Of a DNA stretch of 64,000 bases, positions 38,149 through 47,301 are shown piece after piece; position 1 is the first letter of the stretch; every line of letters begins with the position of its first letter. The stretch is from positions 1-64,000 of the forward strand of contig NZ_WQDA01000004.1 of NCBI RefSeq assembly GCF_013032855.1, read 5' to 3'. The translations under genes were made by a program, and so were the position numbers. Below the pieces are notes generated by a model. That model did not search any database. It was not told the origin of the DNA and worked only from the letters and a program-made list of their open reading frames with translations. The DNA is from Ruegeria arenilitoris (lineage in GTDB: Bacteria > Pseudomonadota > Alphaproteobacteria > Rhodobacterales > Rhodobacteraceae).

Positions 38149-39399
38149 TTATCCGTTTTCCATTTGGTACCGCAGGGCGGTCGAGACGATGTCGCGCCAT
38201 TCGCCCGATTGCTGCATGATCGCCAGACCCTGATTGAGCGTCTCGAGGATCGCTTCCCCATCCGGATTGTCCTTGTGGGTCATGACGTTGAGCGACTTGA
38301 TCGCCGCCAGGTTGGGGTTTTCGATGATCTTGTGTTCATAGCCCAGCCGACCGATGGCCTCGACGGCCAGATGCGCTTCGATGGCGACCAGGTCAGCCCG
38401 CCCGTCCATGACTGCGTGGAAACACTCGTCCGGATCGACGGGGCGCAAGATGGTGATCGCAGGCTCATAAAGACCTACAGCGTCCATGTGCGAGGTTGAC
38501 CAGCCCTCGGGGCGGCAGATCGTGGTGCCGACGAATTCCGCGTAGCTGAGCGAGGTTTCGTAGCCTGAACCATCCTTGGCGAAGAACGTGTCGACCACTT
38601 CGTAGAACGGGTTCGAGAAGTTGTAGGTCTCGCACCGGTTCCGGTCGCTCTCCGAAAGTGCCTCGGCTTCTTCACAATTCGGGCGCGACCAAGGGAACGT
38701 GGCATCGAAGGCCAGGGTGGGCATCAGCAGGTCCAGATGCGACGACCAGTCGTTCACGAACTGGATCTTGTAGGCCTGTTCCGGCGCCGCCCGCAGCATC
38801 GCGGTTTCGACTAGGTTCGTGTACAGACCGCGATTGGGCAGGGCTTCGTCCGTAAACGGCGCGTAGTTGCCCCCGGTGATCAGCAGCAACTGCCGGTCGC
38901 GGATCTCGGGGCGGGTGCCGTCACCGGCGTTGCGGATCAACGCGGCACCTTCTGCGCGGGCGGCCTCGATTTCCTTCTTCGCAGCGGCCTTGGCTTCGAT
39001 GACAGCCTTGTCGCTGGCCTGCTGGGCCTCCGCAACGCGGGCTTCGGCCTCGGCGATGGCCTTGGCGGCACGTTCTTCCGCGGCCTTGACCAGTTCGGCT
39101 GCCATCTCGGCGGCCATGCGCTCGGCCTCGGTTTCCGGTTCAGGCGCGGCGCGGCCGACATCCTCGAGGCAGGGGAAGGTCAGAACGTCGCCGACGCGGA
39201 TGATGTTGGGGTTGGACCCGATCGTGTCGCGGTTGGCGTCGTAGATGATGCGATAGTCTTCGGTCGCATAGACCTTGATGGCCAGTTCACGCAGGCTGTC
39301 GCCGCGCTGGATCTCGTAGGTCGAGCATGCCTCTTGCGCCGAGGCTGCCCCCGTTGCTGCCGCCAGGGCAATGCTGGATATGATCAGGTGTGTTCTCAT
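38149..39399 (-). CDS. Exported LysM-like/coiled-coil/solute-binding fusion protein
   Basis: 416 residues from ATG 39399, which follows AGGA and starts a good signal peptide (MRTHLIISSIALAAATGAAS). The LysM-like domain, again between two cysteines, has YEIQRGDSLRELAIKVYA and NPNIIRVGDVLTFP. An alanine/glutamate-rich coiled coil of about 70 residues (approximately 90-160) comes next, then a solute-binding type-3 domain starting LLLITGGNYAPFTDEAL. It differs from its downstream paralogue by this coiled coil. It is probably a periplasmic peptidoglycan-associated sensor. Confidence 0.85.
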   Translation of the reverse strand: MRTHLIISSIALAAATGAASAQEACSTYEIQRGDSLRELAIKVYATEDYRIIYDANRDTIGSNPNIIRVGDVLTFPCLEDVGRAAPEPETEAERMAAEMAAELVKAAEERAAKAIAEAEARVAEAQQASDKAVIEAKAAAKKEIEAARAEGAALIRNAGDGTRPEIRDRQLLLITGGNYAPFTDEALPNRGLYTNLVETAMLRAAPEQAYKIQFVNDWSSHLDLLMPTLAFDATFPWSRPNCEEAEALSESDRNRCETYNFSNPFYEVVDTFFAKDGSGYETSLSYAEFVGTTICRPEGWSTSHMDAVGLYEPAITILRPVDPDECFHAVMDGRADLVAIEAHLAVEAIGRLGYEHKIIENPNLAAIKSLNVMTHKDNPDGEAILETLNQGLAIMQQSGEWRDIVSTALRYQMENG

Positions 39400-39421
39400 G
39401 GGTCCTGTTGCTTTGCTTTTG

Positions 39422-40207
39422 TTATTGTCGGGCCGTTTTGATGACGGCGATTGAAATGTTGTCCTGATCCGGGTCACCCTTGGCGATCAGTGCCTTGAGG
39501 AGGCTGTCGGCGATGTCCTGGGAGAGGGCCGAAGTGTTGTCCTGAAGGATGGACTGGATGTCGTGGTTGCCCAGATATTGCAGCCCGTCACTGCCGAGGA
39601 TGAGGATGTCATCGGTCGTCAGTTCCAGCGCGTCTTCGGGGCAGTCTACCTTGGGGATCGCCGCGCCCATGATGACCGAGGTCAGCTGGTTGCGTTCGGG
39701 ATGGGACTGCGCTTCGGCTTCGGACAGCTCCCCTCGGGTTACCTGTGCGTCGATGACCGGGGCCATCGAATGATCTTCGTTGATCTGAGACAGAACGCCG
39801 TCGCGGAACAGGTACAAAGGGCTGTCGCCGATCGAGATCCAGAACACTTTGTTGCCCAGCAGCAGAACTCCCAGCAGGGTCGAGCCCATGTTGAAGCCTT
39901 GGTGCTGGTCGTCGCCATACCCCGCCACGGCCGCGTTGGCCTGCATTGCGGCCATGGGCAGCGCATCCAGCAGCGTATTCTCGGTCAATTCCGGATTTTC
40001 CAGAACTGCGTCGAGCACTTCGCACCAGGACTTGACCACCAGATCCGAAGCCACTTCGCCCGCGGCGTGACCGCCCATACCGTCTGCCACCACGACATAA
40101 CCGGCGTTGGCGGCATCAAAGACCCGCGAGGCAACCGCGTCTTCCTGCGTGTCGCGCTGACCCTGATCCAGGATCAGTGCAATGTCATATGCCGGAGTAG
40201 CCAGCAT
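39422..40207 (-). CDS. PP2C-type Ser/Thr protein phosphatase
   Basis: 261 residues. All PP2C metal motifs are present: LDQGQRDTQEDA (14-24), VVADGMGGHAAGE (39-51), GSTL (108-111), SIGDSPLY (125-132), GSDGLQ (205-210) and DQDN (247-250). It should reverse phosphorylation by the kinase at 41426-43567. It is separated by 3 bp from the FHA gene and by 22 bp from the LysM fusion gene. Kinase, FHA and PP2C together form a standard bacterial phospho-Ser/Thr signalling unit. Confidence 0.94.
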   Translation of the reverse strand: MLATPAYDIALILDQGQRDTQEDAVASRVFDAANAGYVVVADGMGGHAAGEVASDLVVKSWCEVLDAVLENPELTENTLLDALPMAAMQANAAVAGYGDDQHQGFNMGSTLLGVLLLGNKVFWISIGDSPLYLFRDGVLSQINEDHSMAPVIDAQVTRGELSEAEAQSHPERNQLTSVIMGAAIPKVDCPEDALELTTDDILILGSDGLQYLGNHDIQSILQDNTSALSQDIADSLLKALIAKGDPDQDNISIAVIKTARQ

Positions 40208-40210
40208 CCG

Positions 40211-41218
40211 TTATGCGTCCCGCCAGTCGAAGTTTTCGTCACAGAAGGCCACGAACCGCAGCGATGTTTCGCTGATGCGGATCAGGTCGCCGCTGGACAG
40301 CGGCACGGTGCTGAGGACGGGTTTGCCGTTCAGGCGCACAAGGTTTGCCTTGCCGCCATGGCCCAGATAGCATTTGCGGTCTTCGGGATCATAGGCAATG
40401 ACGGCGTGGTTCGACCGCGAAATCCCGGTGTCGCCAAAATCCAATTGGATCGCCTGGTCATCGTTGCGGCCAATCTGCATCAGCCCTTCGGTCAGTGTTA
40501 TGCTGGACCCCCGGCCGGGGCCACTGGTCACTGCCAGCCAACCGACGGGGAATGTCGCGCCTGCGGTTTCGGTTTTGGCTACCGGCTCGGCTGTTTCGAT
40601 CAGTTCCTGCACATGTGTGTCAGGACGCTCGAACCCGAGGAAGGTGGTCTTGACGCGCGACCGACGATCCGAGGCCGGCGCTTCGGCTGCTTCCGGAGCG
40701 GCTTCGGGTTCTTCGGGCTCGGTGGCCACATGTTCGGCATCTGCAGCTGCTTCGTCCGGGGCAGTTTCGATTGCAATGGGTTCCGGCAGCTCGAACGGCG
40801 TCGGCGCCGAGGCCTCTTCCTCTTGGACTTCCTCCGGATCGGGTTCGGCAGTTTCGGCCATGACCGACTGGATGGTCTCTTCTTCTTCGGTTGCCGCAAC
40901 GTGCAGCGTCACGACCTGTTCGGCTTCTTCCGGCGCTTCAGGCGCGGCTTCGGCTGCTTCTTCGCTCTCTGTTGTCTCTTCCACCGCCGGGTCGGTCTCG
41001 GCGAAATCGGGCATCTTCTCTTCCGGAATCAGCTCGTCGGTTTCCTCGTAGCTGTCCGTGCTCAGGTTTCCACCAGCCAGTGCCTGGCGCAGTGCATTGA
41101 AGTCCGCAATCGGCTCGGCCTTGTCGGTCGTTTCGACTTCGGGTTCCGACCCTTCGGCTTCTTTGGCTTTGCCGGCACCCTCGAGAAGCCGGCTGAGTGG
41201 GCTTTTGTATTTGAACAT
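40211..41218 (-). CDS. FHA-domain protein with acidic linker
   Basis: 335 residues. The C-terminal FHA domain (about 225-325) has the phosphothreonine-binding signature: QIGRNDD, then ISRSNHAVI and VRLNGKPVL. Residues 20-185 are Glu/Ala/Pro-rich and probably disordered. Between them lies a basic patch and a possible phosphoacceptor, RRSRVKTTFLGFE (185-197). By analogy with GarA/OdhI-type proteins the Thr191/Thr192 region could be phosphorylated by the adjacent kinase and bound by the FHA domain; this is inference. The protein may link the kinase to the GTPases encoded upstream. Confidence 0.9.
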   Translation of the reverse strand: MFKYKSPLSRLLEGAGKAKEAEGSEPEVETTDKAEPIADFNALRQALAGGNLSTDSYEETDELIPEEKMPDFAETDPAVEETTESEEAAEAAPEAPEEAEQVVTLHVAATEEEETIQSVMAETAEPDPEEVQEEEASAPTPFELPEPIAIETAPDEAAADAEHVATEPEEPEAAPEAAEAPASDRRSRVKTTFLGFERPDTHVQELIETAEPVAKTETAGATFPVGWLAVTSGPGRGSSITLTEGLMQIGRNDDQAIQLDFGDTGISRSNHAVIAYDPEDRKCYLGHGGKANLVRLNGKPVLSTVPLSSGDLIRISETSLRFVAFCDENFDWRDA

Positions 41219-41425
41219 GGTGTCGACACCTTTTGACTACTTGCACGGGCTTAGGTGACCCGTGGGGCTGCTACGAACCTCTGCGCATGGCGCAGCGGCA
41301 CTGATGAAGTTGGAAACCTGAAACACTCTTACCTTCCGCGGTGGGCCTGTCCCCACCAGGAGGGCCAAAACGCGGCATCCTCCTCAGCAAACACAAACTG
41401 GCGGATCAAATACGTACCGGTCTGA
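41219..41425 (-). other. Spacer with two hairpins between kinase and FHA genes
   Basis: 207 bp with two dyads: CTGCGC-atg-GCGCAG (41281-41295) and GGTGGG/CCCACC (41340-41357). Neither has a T tract. They may tune expression between the kinase and the FHA/phosphatase genes. Confidence 0.4.
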
Positions 41426-43567
41426 TCACTCCTGCGCCAAAGGCATCACGGCGGTTGTTTCCGCCCCGTTTCTAAGCACAACCAAACGTGCTTCGGGCTT
41501 GTTTTCGGAAACCAACGCGTTCAGCGCGGTATCCAGACTGTCGGCAGCAATCATCTCGGTTCCCGAGACGGTCTCGCGGACAAGAATGTCGCCGGTCTGC
41601 AGGCCACCTGCCGTTGCGGCCGGTGCTCCGGCAACAACCGTCTGCCATTCGGGCAAATCGGCGCCGCGGGCTTCGAACGAGTAACCGTTGGCCAGCCCGA
41701 ACTCGCGGATTGCGGGCAGGGCCAGCAGGCCGTTCTGCGCGCGGGTCTGTCCGATGGGGCGATACCGCGCCGCGACACGGATATAGCCGTCCGGGTCAAC
41801 CTGAAGGTTGTCCAGAACCTGCGCAGCAAGCGTCGTTCCGGCGCGCACAGGGCTGCCGTTCAGGGTATAGATCGCTGCGCCTCGCTGAACCCATTCACCG
41901 ATCGTGGACATGTCCTGGTCGGCATGCACACCGGTGATGGCGATGATGTTTCCGGTCGAGGCGCGCCGCTGCGAAGTCGAGAACGGGATTTTGACATCCC
42001 AATGGGCATAGCTGACTTGGGTCTCGGCCAGATTGACCGGAGCGCTCGGTGCAACCGCCGCCACTTCGACAGGTTGTTCGGGCTGCGCCGCTTCTTCCTG
42101 TGTTTCCACCGCCGGCGGTGTGACAGCCGCTGCGGCCTGCTCGACAGGCTGGTCTTCTGCCACCTGCTGTTCTGTTTCGGTTGCTGCTGCGGTTTCTTCT
42201 GCCTTGTTTGCTTCGGGCGCGATCACTGGTTCGGCCGTCTGCGTTTCGGCAGGTTTGGCCGTCTCGGTGGGCGTCGCGGTCTGGATCGGTGTCGGGTCCG
42301 TCTCGGTCGAGCCGCCGGACATCACGAAGAATCCACCAGCGGCCAAAATCGCGATTGCGGCGACACCCGCGATCAACTTGCCGTTGCCGCCCGATCCTTT
42401 TTGGACAACCGTGTCCACTGCTGCTGCGGGCTCGTCCTTCTGGGCAAAACTTGCCGGTCCGTCGTCGTTTTTTTCGCCATGCCCAAGAGCCAGATCGGAA
42501 TTGCCGGCCAGCAGGGCTGTTACAACCGCTTCGGCGTTTTCGCTTTCGGCTTTGATGCGGGCCTTTTCGGCCTCTTCGTCCTTGCGGTCCAAGGCCACGA
42601 TTACCGAAACGGGGCGATAGGCAAAGCTGTCGAATTCGACACCGGGGCCGCGGAACATCCGCAACCAGTCCAGTGCAGATTGAAGGCGGTCAGTCGCGTG
42701 GACCTCCATGGCCTTGTCGATCGCCCCAAGGAAGCCATCCGGGTAACCTTGGAAGCGACCGGTCAGCGGCTGATAGGGATCTTTCTGTCCGTTGTTGAAG
42801 GCATTCAGGCGCGATTGGCCGTCGATCGGGCGCTCGCCGCTGATCGCGTGGTAGAGCGTTGCCGCCAACACATACAAGTCGCTGCTGGGACCCTGCTCGG
42901 AGCCGCGCACGTAGAACTCGTGCGGCGAGTACCCATCCTTGATCACCCGAAGCGTCAACAGGGCCGCCGATTGGTTGGCAGCCTGCTCGCGCGCGGCGCC
43001 GAAATCGATCAGGATCGGTTCGCCGTTTTCGTCGATCAGGATGTTGTCTGGCGAAATGTCCCGGTGAAGCATCCCGCTTTGGTGGATGAATGAAACCGCG
43101 GACAGCATCTTTTCGGTGACTTGGACGATAAAGTCCGGGCCGGTTTCGGTCTTGGGGTCCTCGATGTAATCCAGCAGATCGCATCCACGGATCAGGTCCA
43201 TCGCGATATACGCAGTATCGTTGTCTTCGAAGACCTGGTGCACGTCGACGATATTGGGGTGGACCAGGCGAGCATGGTTGCGGGCTTCCTGAATGAACAG
43301 GTCGATGATCGCGCGCAGGTCGTCCTTGAAGGCCGGATCATTGGGTTCGACCAGGTCACCGTTGCGGCGGCACAAGGCACCCGGATAGCATTCCTTGATG
43401 ACCACATCGCGTTCCAGGCTGTCACGCGCCAAATACGTGATGCCGAACCCGCCATTGCTGAGGAAGCGAAGAATTTCGTACTGGCCGCGCAGCAGTTTCG
43501 CGCCCGGTTGCAGACCTTGAATTTGAGGTTCGTCGTGCGATGCACCGACAGCCTGGTTGTGGTTCAT
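41426..43567 (-). CDS. Transmembrane Ser/Thr protein kinase with PDZ-like extracytoplasmic domain
   Basis: 713 residues from ATG 43567 (GGGAAG upstream). Kinase domain about 28-305: glycine loop NGGFGITY (38-45), Lys58 in VVIKE, catalytic HRDISPDN (168-175), DFG (188-190). The catalytic-loop lysine of HRDLKPEN is Ser172 here. One membrane helix lies at about 397-416. It is followed by a Thr/Glu/Pro-rich linker and a C-terminal domain (about 515-710) whose end, GLQTGDILVRE, looks PDZ-like. The outside part would face the two LysM fusion proteins, so it may sense the envelope and signal to the GTPases inside. It has its own 340-bp upstream region. Confidence 0.92.
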   Translation of the reverse strand: MNHNQAVGASHDEPQIQGLQPGAKLLRGQYEILRFLSNGGFGITYLARDSLERDVVIKECYPGALCRRNGDLVEPNDPAFKDDLRAIIDLFIQEARNHARLVHPNIVDVHQVFEDNDTAYIAMDLIRGCDLLDYIEDPKTETGPDFIVQVTEKMLSAVSFIHQSGMLHRDISPDNILIDENGEPILIDFGAAREQAANQSAALLTLRVIKDGYSPHEFYVRGSEQGPSSDLYVLAATLYHAISGERPIDGQSRLNAFNNGQKDPYQPLTGRFQGYPDGFLGAIDKAMEVHATDRLQSALDWLRMFRGPGVEFDSFAYRPVSVIVALDRKDEEAEKARIKAESENAEAVVTALLAGNSDLALGHGEKNDDGPASFAQKDEPAAAVDTVVQKGSGGNGKLIAGVAAIAILAAGGFFVMSGGSTETDPTPIQTATPTETAKPAETQTAEPVIAPEANKAEETAAATETEQQVAEDQPVEQAAAAVTPPAVETQEEAAQPEQPVEVAAVAPSAPVNLAETQVSYAHWDVKIPFSTSQRRASTGNIIAITGVHADQDMSTIGEWVQRGAAIYTLNGSPVRAGTTLAAQVLDNLQVDPDGYIRVAARYRPIGQTRAQNGLLALPAIREFGLANGYSFEARGADLPEWQTVVAGAPAATAGGLQTGDILVRETVSGTEMIAADSLDTALNALVSENKPEARLVVLRNGAETTAVMPLAQE

Positions 43568-43907
43568 TTCTTCCCGCCCATCATTCCAAAAACTTGCGGC
43601 CAAAATAACCGGGCAATCAGCCCACGAACACACAACCAACACAACCGCAGGACACTTGAGAACGGTTAGACGTTTCAAATTTGACTTTAATGGGGCCGCC
43701 TCGTGGCTTCACTGAGAACGGTTTCGGGCGCAGATCAATATATTGATCTAATAGCTGATAGAGTACATATATGTAGTGTCTCCCGGCGAACAAAAAGGAT
43801 TCAGTCCGGGCGCCAGACGACCCATGGTCCACGGATTCGAAACAATGGAATCATGATTCCAGTGTTAACGATTCGCCGCGCCGCGGCTCAATCTTTGCGG
43901 GAATGAC
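43568..43907 (-). promoter_or_regulatory. Kinase promoter region with three perfect palindromes
   Basis: 340 bp upstream of the kinase gene contain AGATCAATATATTGATCT (18 bp, 43732-43749), TACATATATGTA (12 bp, 43764-43775) and TGGAATCATGATTCCA (16 bp, 43846-43861), all perfect. On the minus strand a weak TTGTTC plus TATATG pair overlaps the 12-bp palindrome. A 71-codon frame across the region is probably not a gene. Confidence 0.65.
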
Positions 43908-45191
43908 TCAGGTTCCGGTCTTCGGAGGGGCCGAAGCGACCGTGCTGCCGGCCCACGCCAGGTTGTCGCTGAGCTGCGCCAGTATGCTGATCGCATCCTT
44001 GAGTGGCCCTTCGCCGCTCTCGAATTGAAGCAGCAGAAGCAGGTCGGTGGCCTTTTCGAACTCGCCCGGAATCCAGTCGGCTTCGGGATCGATCTCGGAC
44101 CCGTTTTCCAGCCGTTCAGCAAAATCTTCGACAATTTCCTGACAGCTTTGCAGGAAGGCGGCCGGTTCGATGTCCGAACTGTCGCGCAGGTCTTCGTAAA
44201 TGCTGGCGATCGCCGCCAGCCAGTCTTCGAGGATCGGGTTGTCCAGCGGCGGCAGCGCAGATTCCAGACTGGGCTGTACCGTTCTGGTGTCCGAGGCTGC
44301 GGCTTCGCCCGCGCCGGTCAATGTCTCCAAGAACGGCAGGAAGTCAGCGGCAAGGTCCTGCCGCGCGGCCTCCAGATCCGTTCGGCGGCGATGCGATGCA
44401 ATTTCAAGCACCTTCTCCGCAAGGTTCTGGCCGCCGCAGGTTTCCCACAAGGCGAAGTCCGGTTCCGGCTCTTGCGCCATGGCGCGAACGGCAACTGGTG
44501 TCCCGATCGGTACGATCGCGCGGAACATGCCCGACTTCTCCTTCTCCAACCGCGACAGAACGCGATCGAGGGCGTCGCGGACAGGGGGCAGGTCCGTGTG
44601 AGTGACGGCTAGCAAGCTGTTGTCGCGCAGGTTTTGCGGGACTTGTGCCCACAAATGGCGCTCGGTCTCGCGCCAAGCGTTGGTTCCGTTCGTGCACCAG
44701 ATGGCGCAATCGACGAATTCCAACAAATCAAGCGTTTGTTTGTAAGTGTCGTCCAGCGCACCGGAGCCGGGCAGGTCGAACAACGAGATTTCGCGCAGGG
44801 CAGGGGTGTTCAGCCCCACCGAGATAAAATCAGGATTGTCGGCCGCGGCCTTTTCCAGGGCGATGCCGGAATAAACCTTTGGCTCGCGGTCCCACCACCC
44901 AACGGTCGTTTCAGGCGTGTCCGCATAGGTGACAATCACCAGAGGCAATTTCAGATGTTGCGGACCCGTGGGCAGGATGTCAGCTCCGGCGAGCATGTTG
45001 GCAAGGCTGGACTTCCCGGCGCCGAATTCCCCGGCAAAACCGATTGAAACCGCGTTTGACAAACGCTCGGCGTGGGACTGTGCCCGCGCGCGCATGTCGT
45101 CCAACTCGGGCGTGGACGGAAGGCGTTCGGTTGCGGTCAGAAAACGGTCAAGCTGACGCACTTCCGTCTCGGTTCCGGGAAATTCAATCAC
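43908..45191 (-). CDS. Small dynamin-like/TRAFAC GTPase (S-type), module 1
   Basis: 427 residues; the GTG at 45191 overlaps the stop of the large GTPase gene (GTGA). P-loop GEFGAGKSS (54-62), G3 DLPG (139-142) and G4-like THTD (197-200) are visible. The segment IWCTNGTNAWRETERHLW (164-181) is shared with the S-type protein of module 2 (LWCTHSTQAWRETERATW) and seems to mark this subgroup. The C-terminal 200 residues are acidic and helical, without a clear membrane segment. Tight coupling to the large GTPase suggests a heteromeric pair, as known for bacterial dynamin pairs. Confidence 0.85.
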   Translation of the reverse strand: MIEFPGTETEVRQLDRFLTATERLPSTPELDDMRARAQSHAERLSNAVSIGFAGEFGAGKSSLANMLAGADILPTGPQHLKLPLVIVTYADTPETTVGWWDREPKVYSGIALEKAAADNPDFISVGLNTPALREISLFDLPGSGALDDTYKQTLDLLEFVDCAIWCTNGTNAWRETERHLWAQVPQNLRDNSLLAVTHTDLPPVRDALDRVLSRLEKEKSGMFRAIVPIGTPVAVRAMAQEPEPDFALWETCGGQNLAEKVLEIASHRRRTDLEAARQDLAADFLPFLETLTGAGEAAASDTRTVQPSLESALPPLDNPILEDWLAAIASIYEDLRDSSDIEPAAFLQSCQEIVEDFAERLENGSEIDPEADWIPGEFEKATDLLLLLQFESGEGPLKDAISILAQLSDNLAWAGSTVASAPPKTGT

Positions 45192-47230
45192 TCGGCGGCC
45201 TCCGCTTGTCGTTCGTCGCTGTGTTCAGCGCCAAAGGTCGATTGCAATTCGTCCGCGATCCGGCGTGCGCGGTCGAAATCGACCTGCGCCTGGGTGCGCT
45301 CACATGTCTCGCCCGTCGCGGTGCGGTTTTCAAGATGCCCGGCGAGCAGGGCCAGGAAATGATCCAGAGCGGTATTCAGGCGCTCCAGCAGGTTCTCACG
45401 CGCGGTATCGATCAGATCGTCTCCGATCATCTCGAATTCCTGCACGATCATGCGCTCGGCGCGAGAGACGACGGATTTCCGCGAAATCAGACGCGACAAC
45501 CAGTTCACCCGCAACTCGACCGTAATCCCTCGGGTCAATGCGGTGGTATCCGGACGGAACCAGCGCACGGCACTGGTGTTCATACGGCTGTCGGTCGGCT
45601 CCTGCCAGCCCGGCAGGGACCGCAGAGACGCGTTGGCCTGCATGTCGATGGCATAGAGTTCGCTGAGCATCCGCTGGCGAATGACCTGAGTCGCACCCTG
45701 CACCAGTTCGCGCATGCGTTCGCGCAACGGTGTAAAGTTCAGTTCGGTTGCGCCACCTTTGGCAAGCAACGGGGATTGCCCGTCGGGTCCGCGCACAACC
45801 GATACGACGGCTTCGGCCACGGTGTCATCCATCACACCACGCAAGTTTGCCAGAACATCATCCATGTCGCGGGTGATTTCTGCGGTTTTGTCCGATACAA
45901 GCTTGCGCAACTCGGCGAGGGTCTTGTCATTCTCGCCAGCCGCATCGTCCGAAGGTTGGCCATCTTCTTCCAGCGCGCGGAGGCGGGCCTTGCTGCGTTC
46001 CAGCTCGCCCTGGGCAAAGCCGTTCAGATGTTGCCACGCCATACGCAGTTGTTCGTTGCGCGGGCCGTCAGTCAGCGCGGTGGTGACATGCCGGCGCAGA
46101 TCGGGCAAGCCCGAGGCGATCATCGCGGCATACCGCAGAACCGCCTCGCGGCTGATGGGGCCGGGGCCGCGTTTGATCTCTTCGACGCCGGCAAGGTACT
46201 GCTTCATCTGTTCGGGATGCGCCCGCAGCCAGGCGAGGATGTGATCGTGGTTGACGCCGGTTTCGTCCCCGGTCAGTGCGTAATGCGCCCACTGAGCGCT
46301 GCCCATCAGAACGTCGATGCTGGACTTCCCCAGAGCCTTTTCCAACCCGTCCAAAACGTCGGCGCGTACTTTCGCCGCGTCTTCCGCACCGCCGCCCAAT
46401 TCGTCGACCCGGTTGATGAAAACCACGATCTGACCCAGCTCAAGCGCCTGCATCAGCCGGAACAGTTTCAAATCGGCGCGCGACAGGGCCTGGTGCGCGG
46501 ACAGAACCACGACGAAAAAGTCGGATTCCTTGAGGTACTGGCGCGAGATCTCTTCGCGGATCAACAGCGGATCATTGACGCCGGGCGTGTCGGTCACGGT
46601 CAGCGGGAACGGGAAATGGCCCAGATCAAAATACACCTCGGCCTTGCGGGTGATGTCGCTGTACAAACCCCGGTCCGAGCCCGGATCATGTTCGGCTTCG
46701 TCGGTCGGATCATCCCCGGCACAGACATAGCGGGCAAGGTCATCCGACGTCAGTTCTTCGAGGTCGTGATGCTGGCCCATCAGCTGTTCGAAACTGTCAC
46801 CCAGGCGCAGACGAGCGCGGTTCTTCATCGCCTCGACCTGCTCCTCGATCATCTCGCGCTTATAGCTGTCCTCATCGTCGGGGAACATGTTGCGCAGTTC
46901 TTCGCCTTCGGCGATCAGCGCCTGCCATTGGCGGTTGTCGAAGAAATGGAATTCGGCCCCCGATGTGCGCCCGGAGGGATGTCCGAAATGCATGTCGGTG
47001 ATCACGGTCGTCCACGGGTTCACGTCCGACGGCAGAAATTCTGCCTGTCCCGTAAAGCCGTTGATCAGGCGGGACTTCCCGGCCTTGATCTGCCCGACGA
47101 ATGCAATCGATGGTTTCAGGCCGCTGAGATCGTCAACGATGCGAGAGATGAACTGACAGGTCTCGTCATTGCTCACCTCTTTCATTTCGCTGGCGATCCG
47201 GATCAATTCCCGGCGGTTGGTTTCACTCAT
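45188..47230 (-). CDS. Large dynamin-like GTPase (L-type), module 1
   Basis: 680 residues. Dynamin-type G domain: P-loop GQIKAGKS (46-53), switch threonines in PSDVNPWTTV (67-76), G3 DTPG (214-217), G4 NRVD (273-276). An insertion of about 110 residues lies between switch 1 and G3. The rest is helical, with a basic/aromatic stretch VNWLSRLISRK at about 570-580 that matches the position of a Trp/Arg cluster in the module 2 paralogue and may touch membranes. Bacterial dynamin-like proteins remodel or fuse membranes using GTP. The stop overlaps the start of the S-type GTPase. Confidence 0.9.
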   Translation of the reverse strand: MSETNRRELIRIASEMKEVSNDETCQFISRIVDDLSGLKPSIAFVGQIKAGKSRLINGFTGQAEFLPSDVNPWTTVITDMHFGHPSGRTSGAEFHFFDNRQWQALIAEGEELRNMFPDDEDSYKREMIEEQVEAMKNRARLRLGDSFEQLMGQHHDLEELTSDDLARYVCAGDDPTDEAEHDPGSDRGLYSDITRKAEVYFDLGHFPFPLTVTDTPGVNDPLLIREEISRQYLKESDFFVVVLSAHQALSRADLKLFRLMQALELGQIVVFINRVDELGGGAEDAAKVRADVLDGLEKALGKSSIDVLMGSAQWAHYALTGDETGVNHDHILAWLRAHPEQMKQYLAGVEEIKRGPGPISREAVLRYAAMIASGLPDLRRHVTTALTDGPRNEQLRMAWQHLNGFAQGELERSKARLRALEEDGQPSDDAAGENDKTLAELRKLVSDKTAEITRDMDDVLANLRGVMDDTVAEAVVSVVRGPDGQSPLLAKGGATELNFTPLRERMRELVQGATQVIRQRMLSELYAIDMQANASLRSLPGWQEPTDSRMNTSAVRWFRPDTTALTRGITVELRVNWLSRLISRKSVVSRAERMIVQEFEMIGDDLIDTARENLLERLNTALDHFLALLAGHLENRTATGETCERTQAQVDFDRARRIADELQSTFGAEHSDERQAEAAE

Positions 47231-47301
47231 AACACTACCCTAAAAACTGGTACCCAAGATTTGCTTAAAACTTAACTTCAACTGTCGCGAAAGCGGTGTC
47301 A

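Noticed and set aside
39563..41236. Long plus-strand frame opposite the phosphatase and FHA genes
   Set aside because: The minus-strand proteins have complete PP2C and FHA motifs; the plus frame is a compositional shadow.
39422..43567. Kinase/FHA/PP2C trio as a type VI secretion regulatory cluster
   Set aside because: The trio resembles the PpkA/Fha/PppA set, but none of the Tss/Hcp/VgrG genes is present in the window.
43617..43832. 71-codon frame upstream of the kinase gene
   Set aside because: It overlaps two perfect palindromes, lacks a ribosome site and has no family features; a regulatory region explains the sequence better.
45044..47275. 743-codon open frame on the plus strand
   Set aside because: It runs exactly antisense to the large dynamin-like GTPase gene, has no recognisable motifs, and is the kind of long shadow frame expected in GC-rich DNA.
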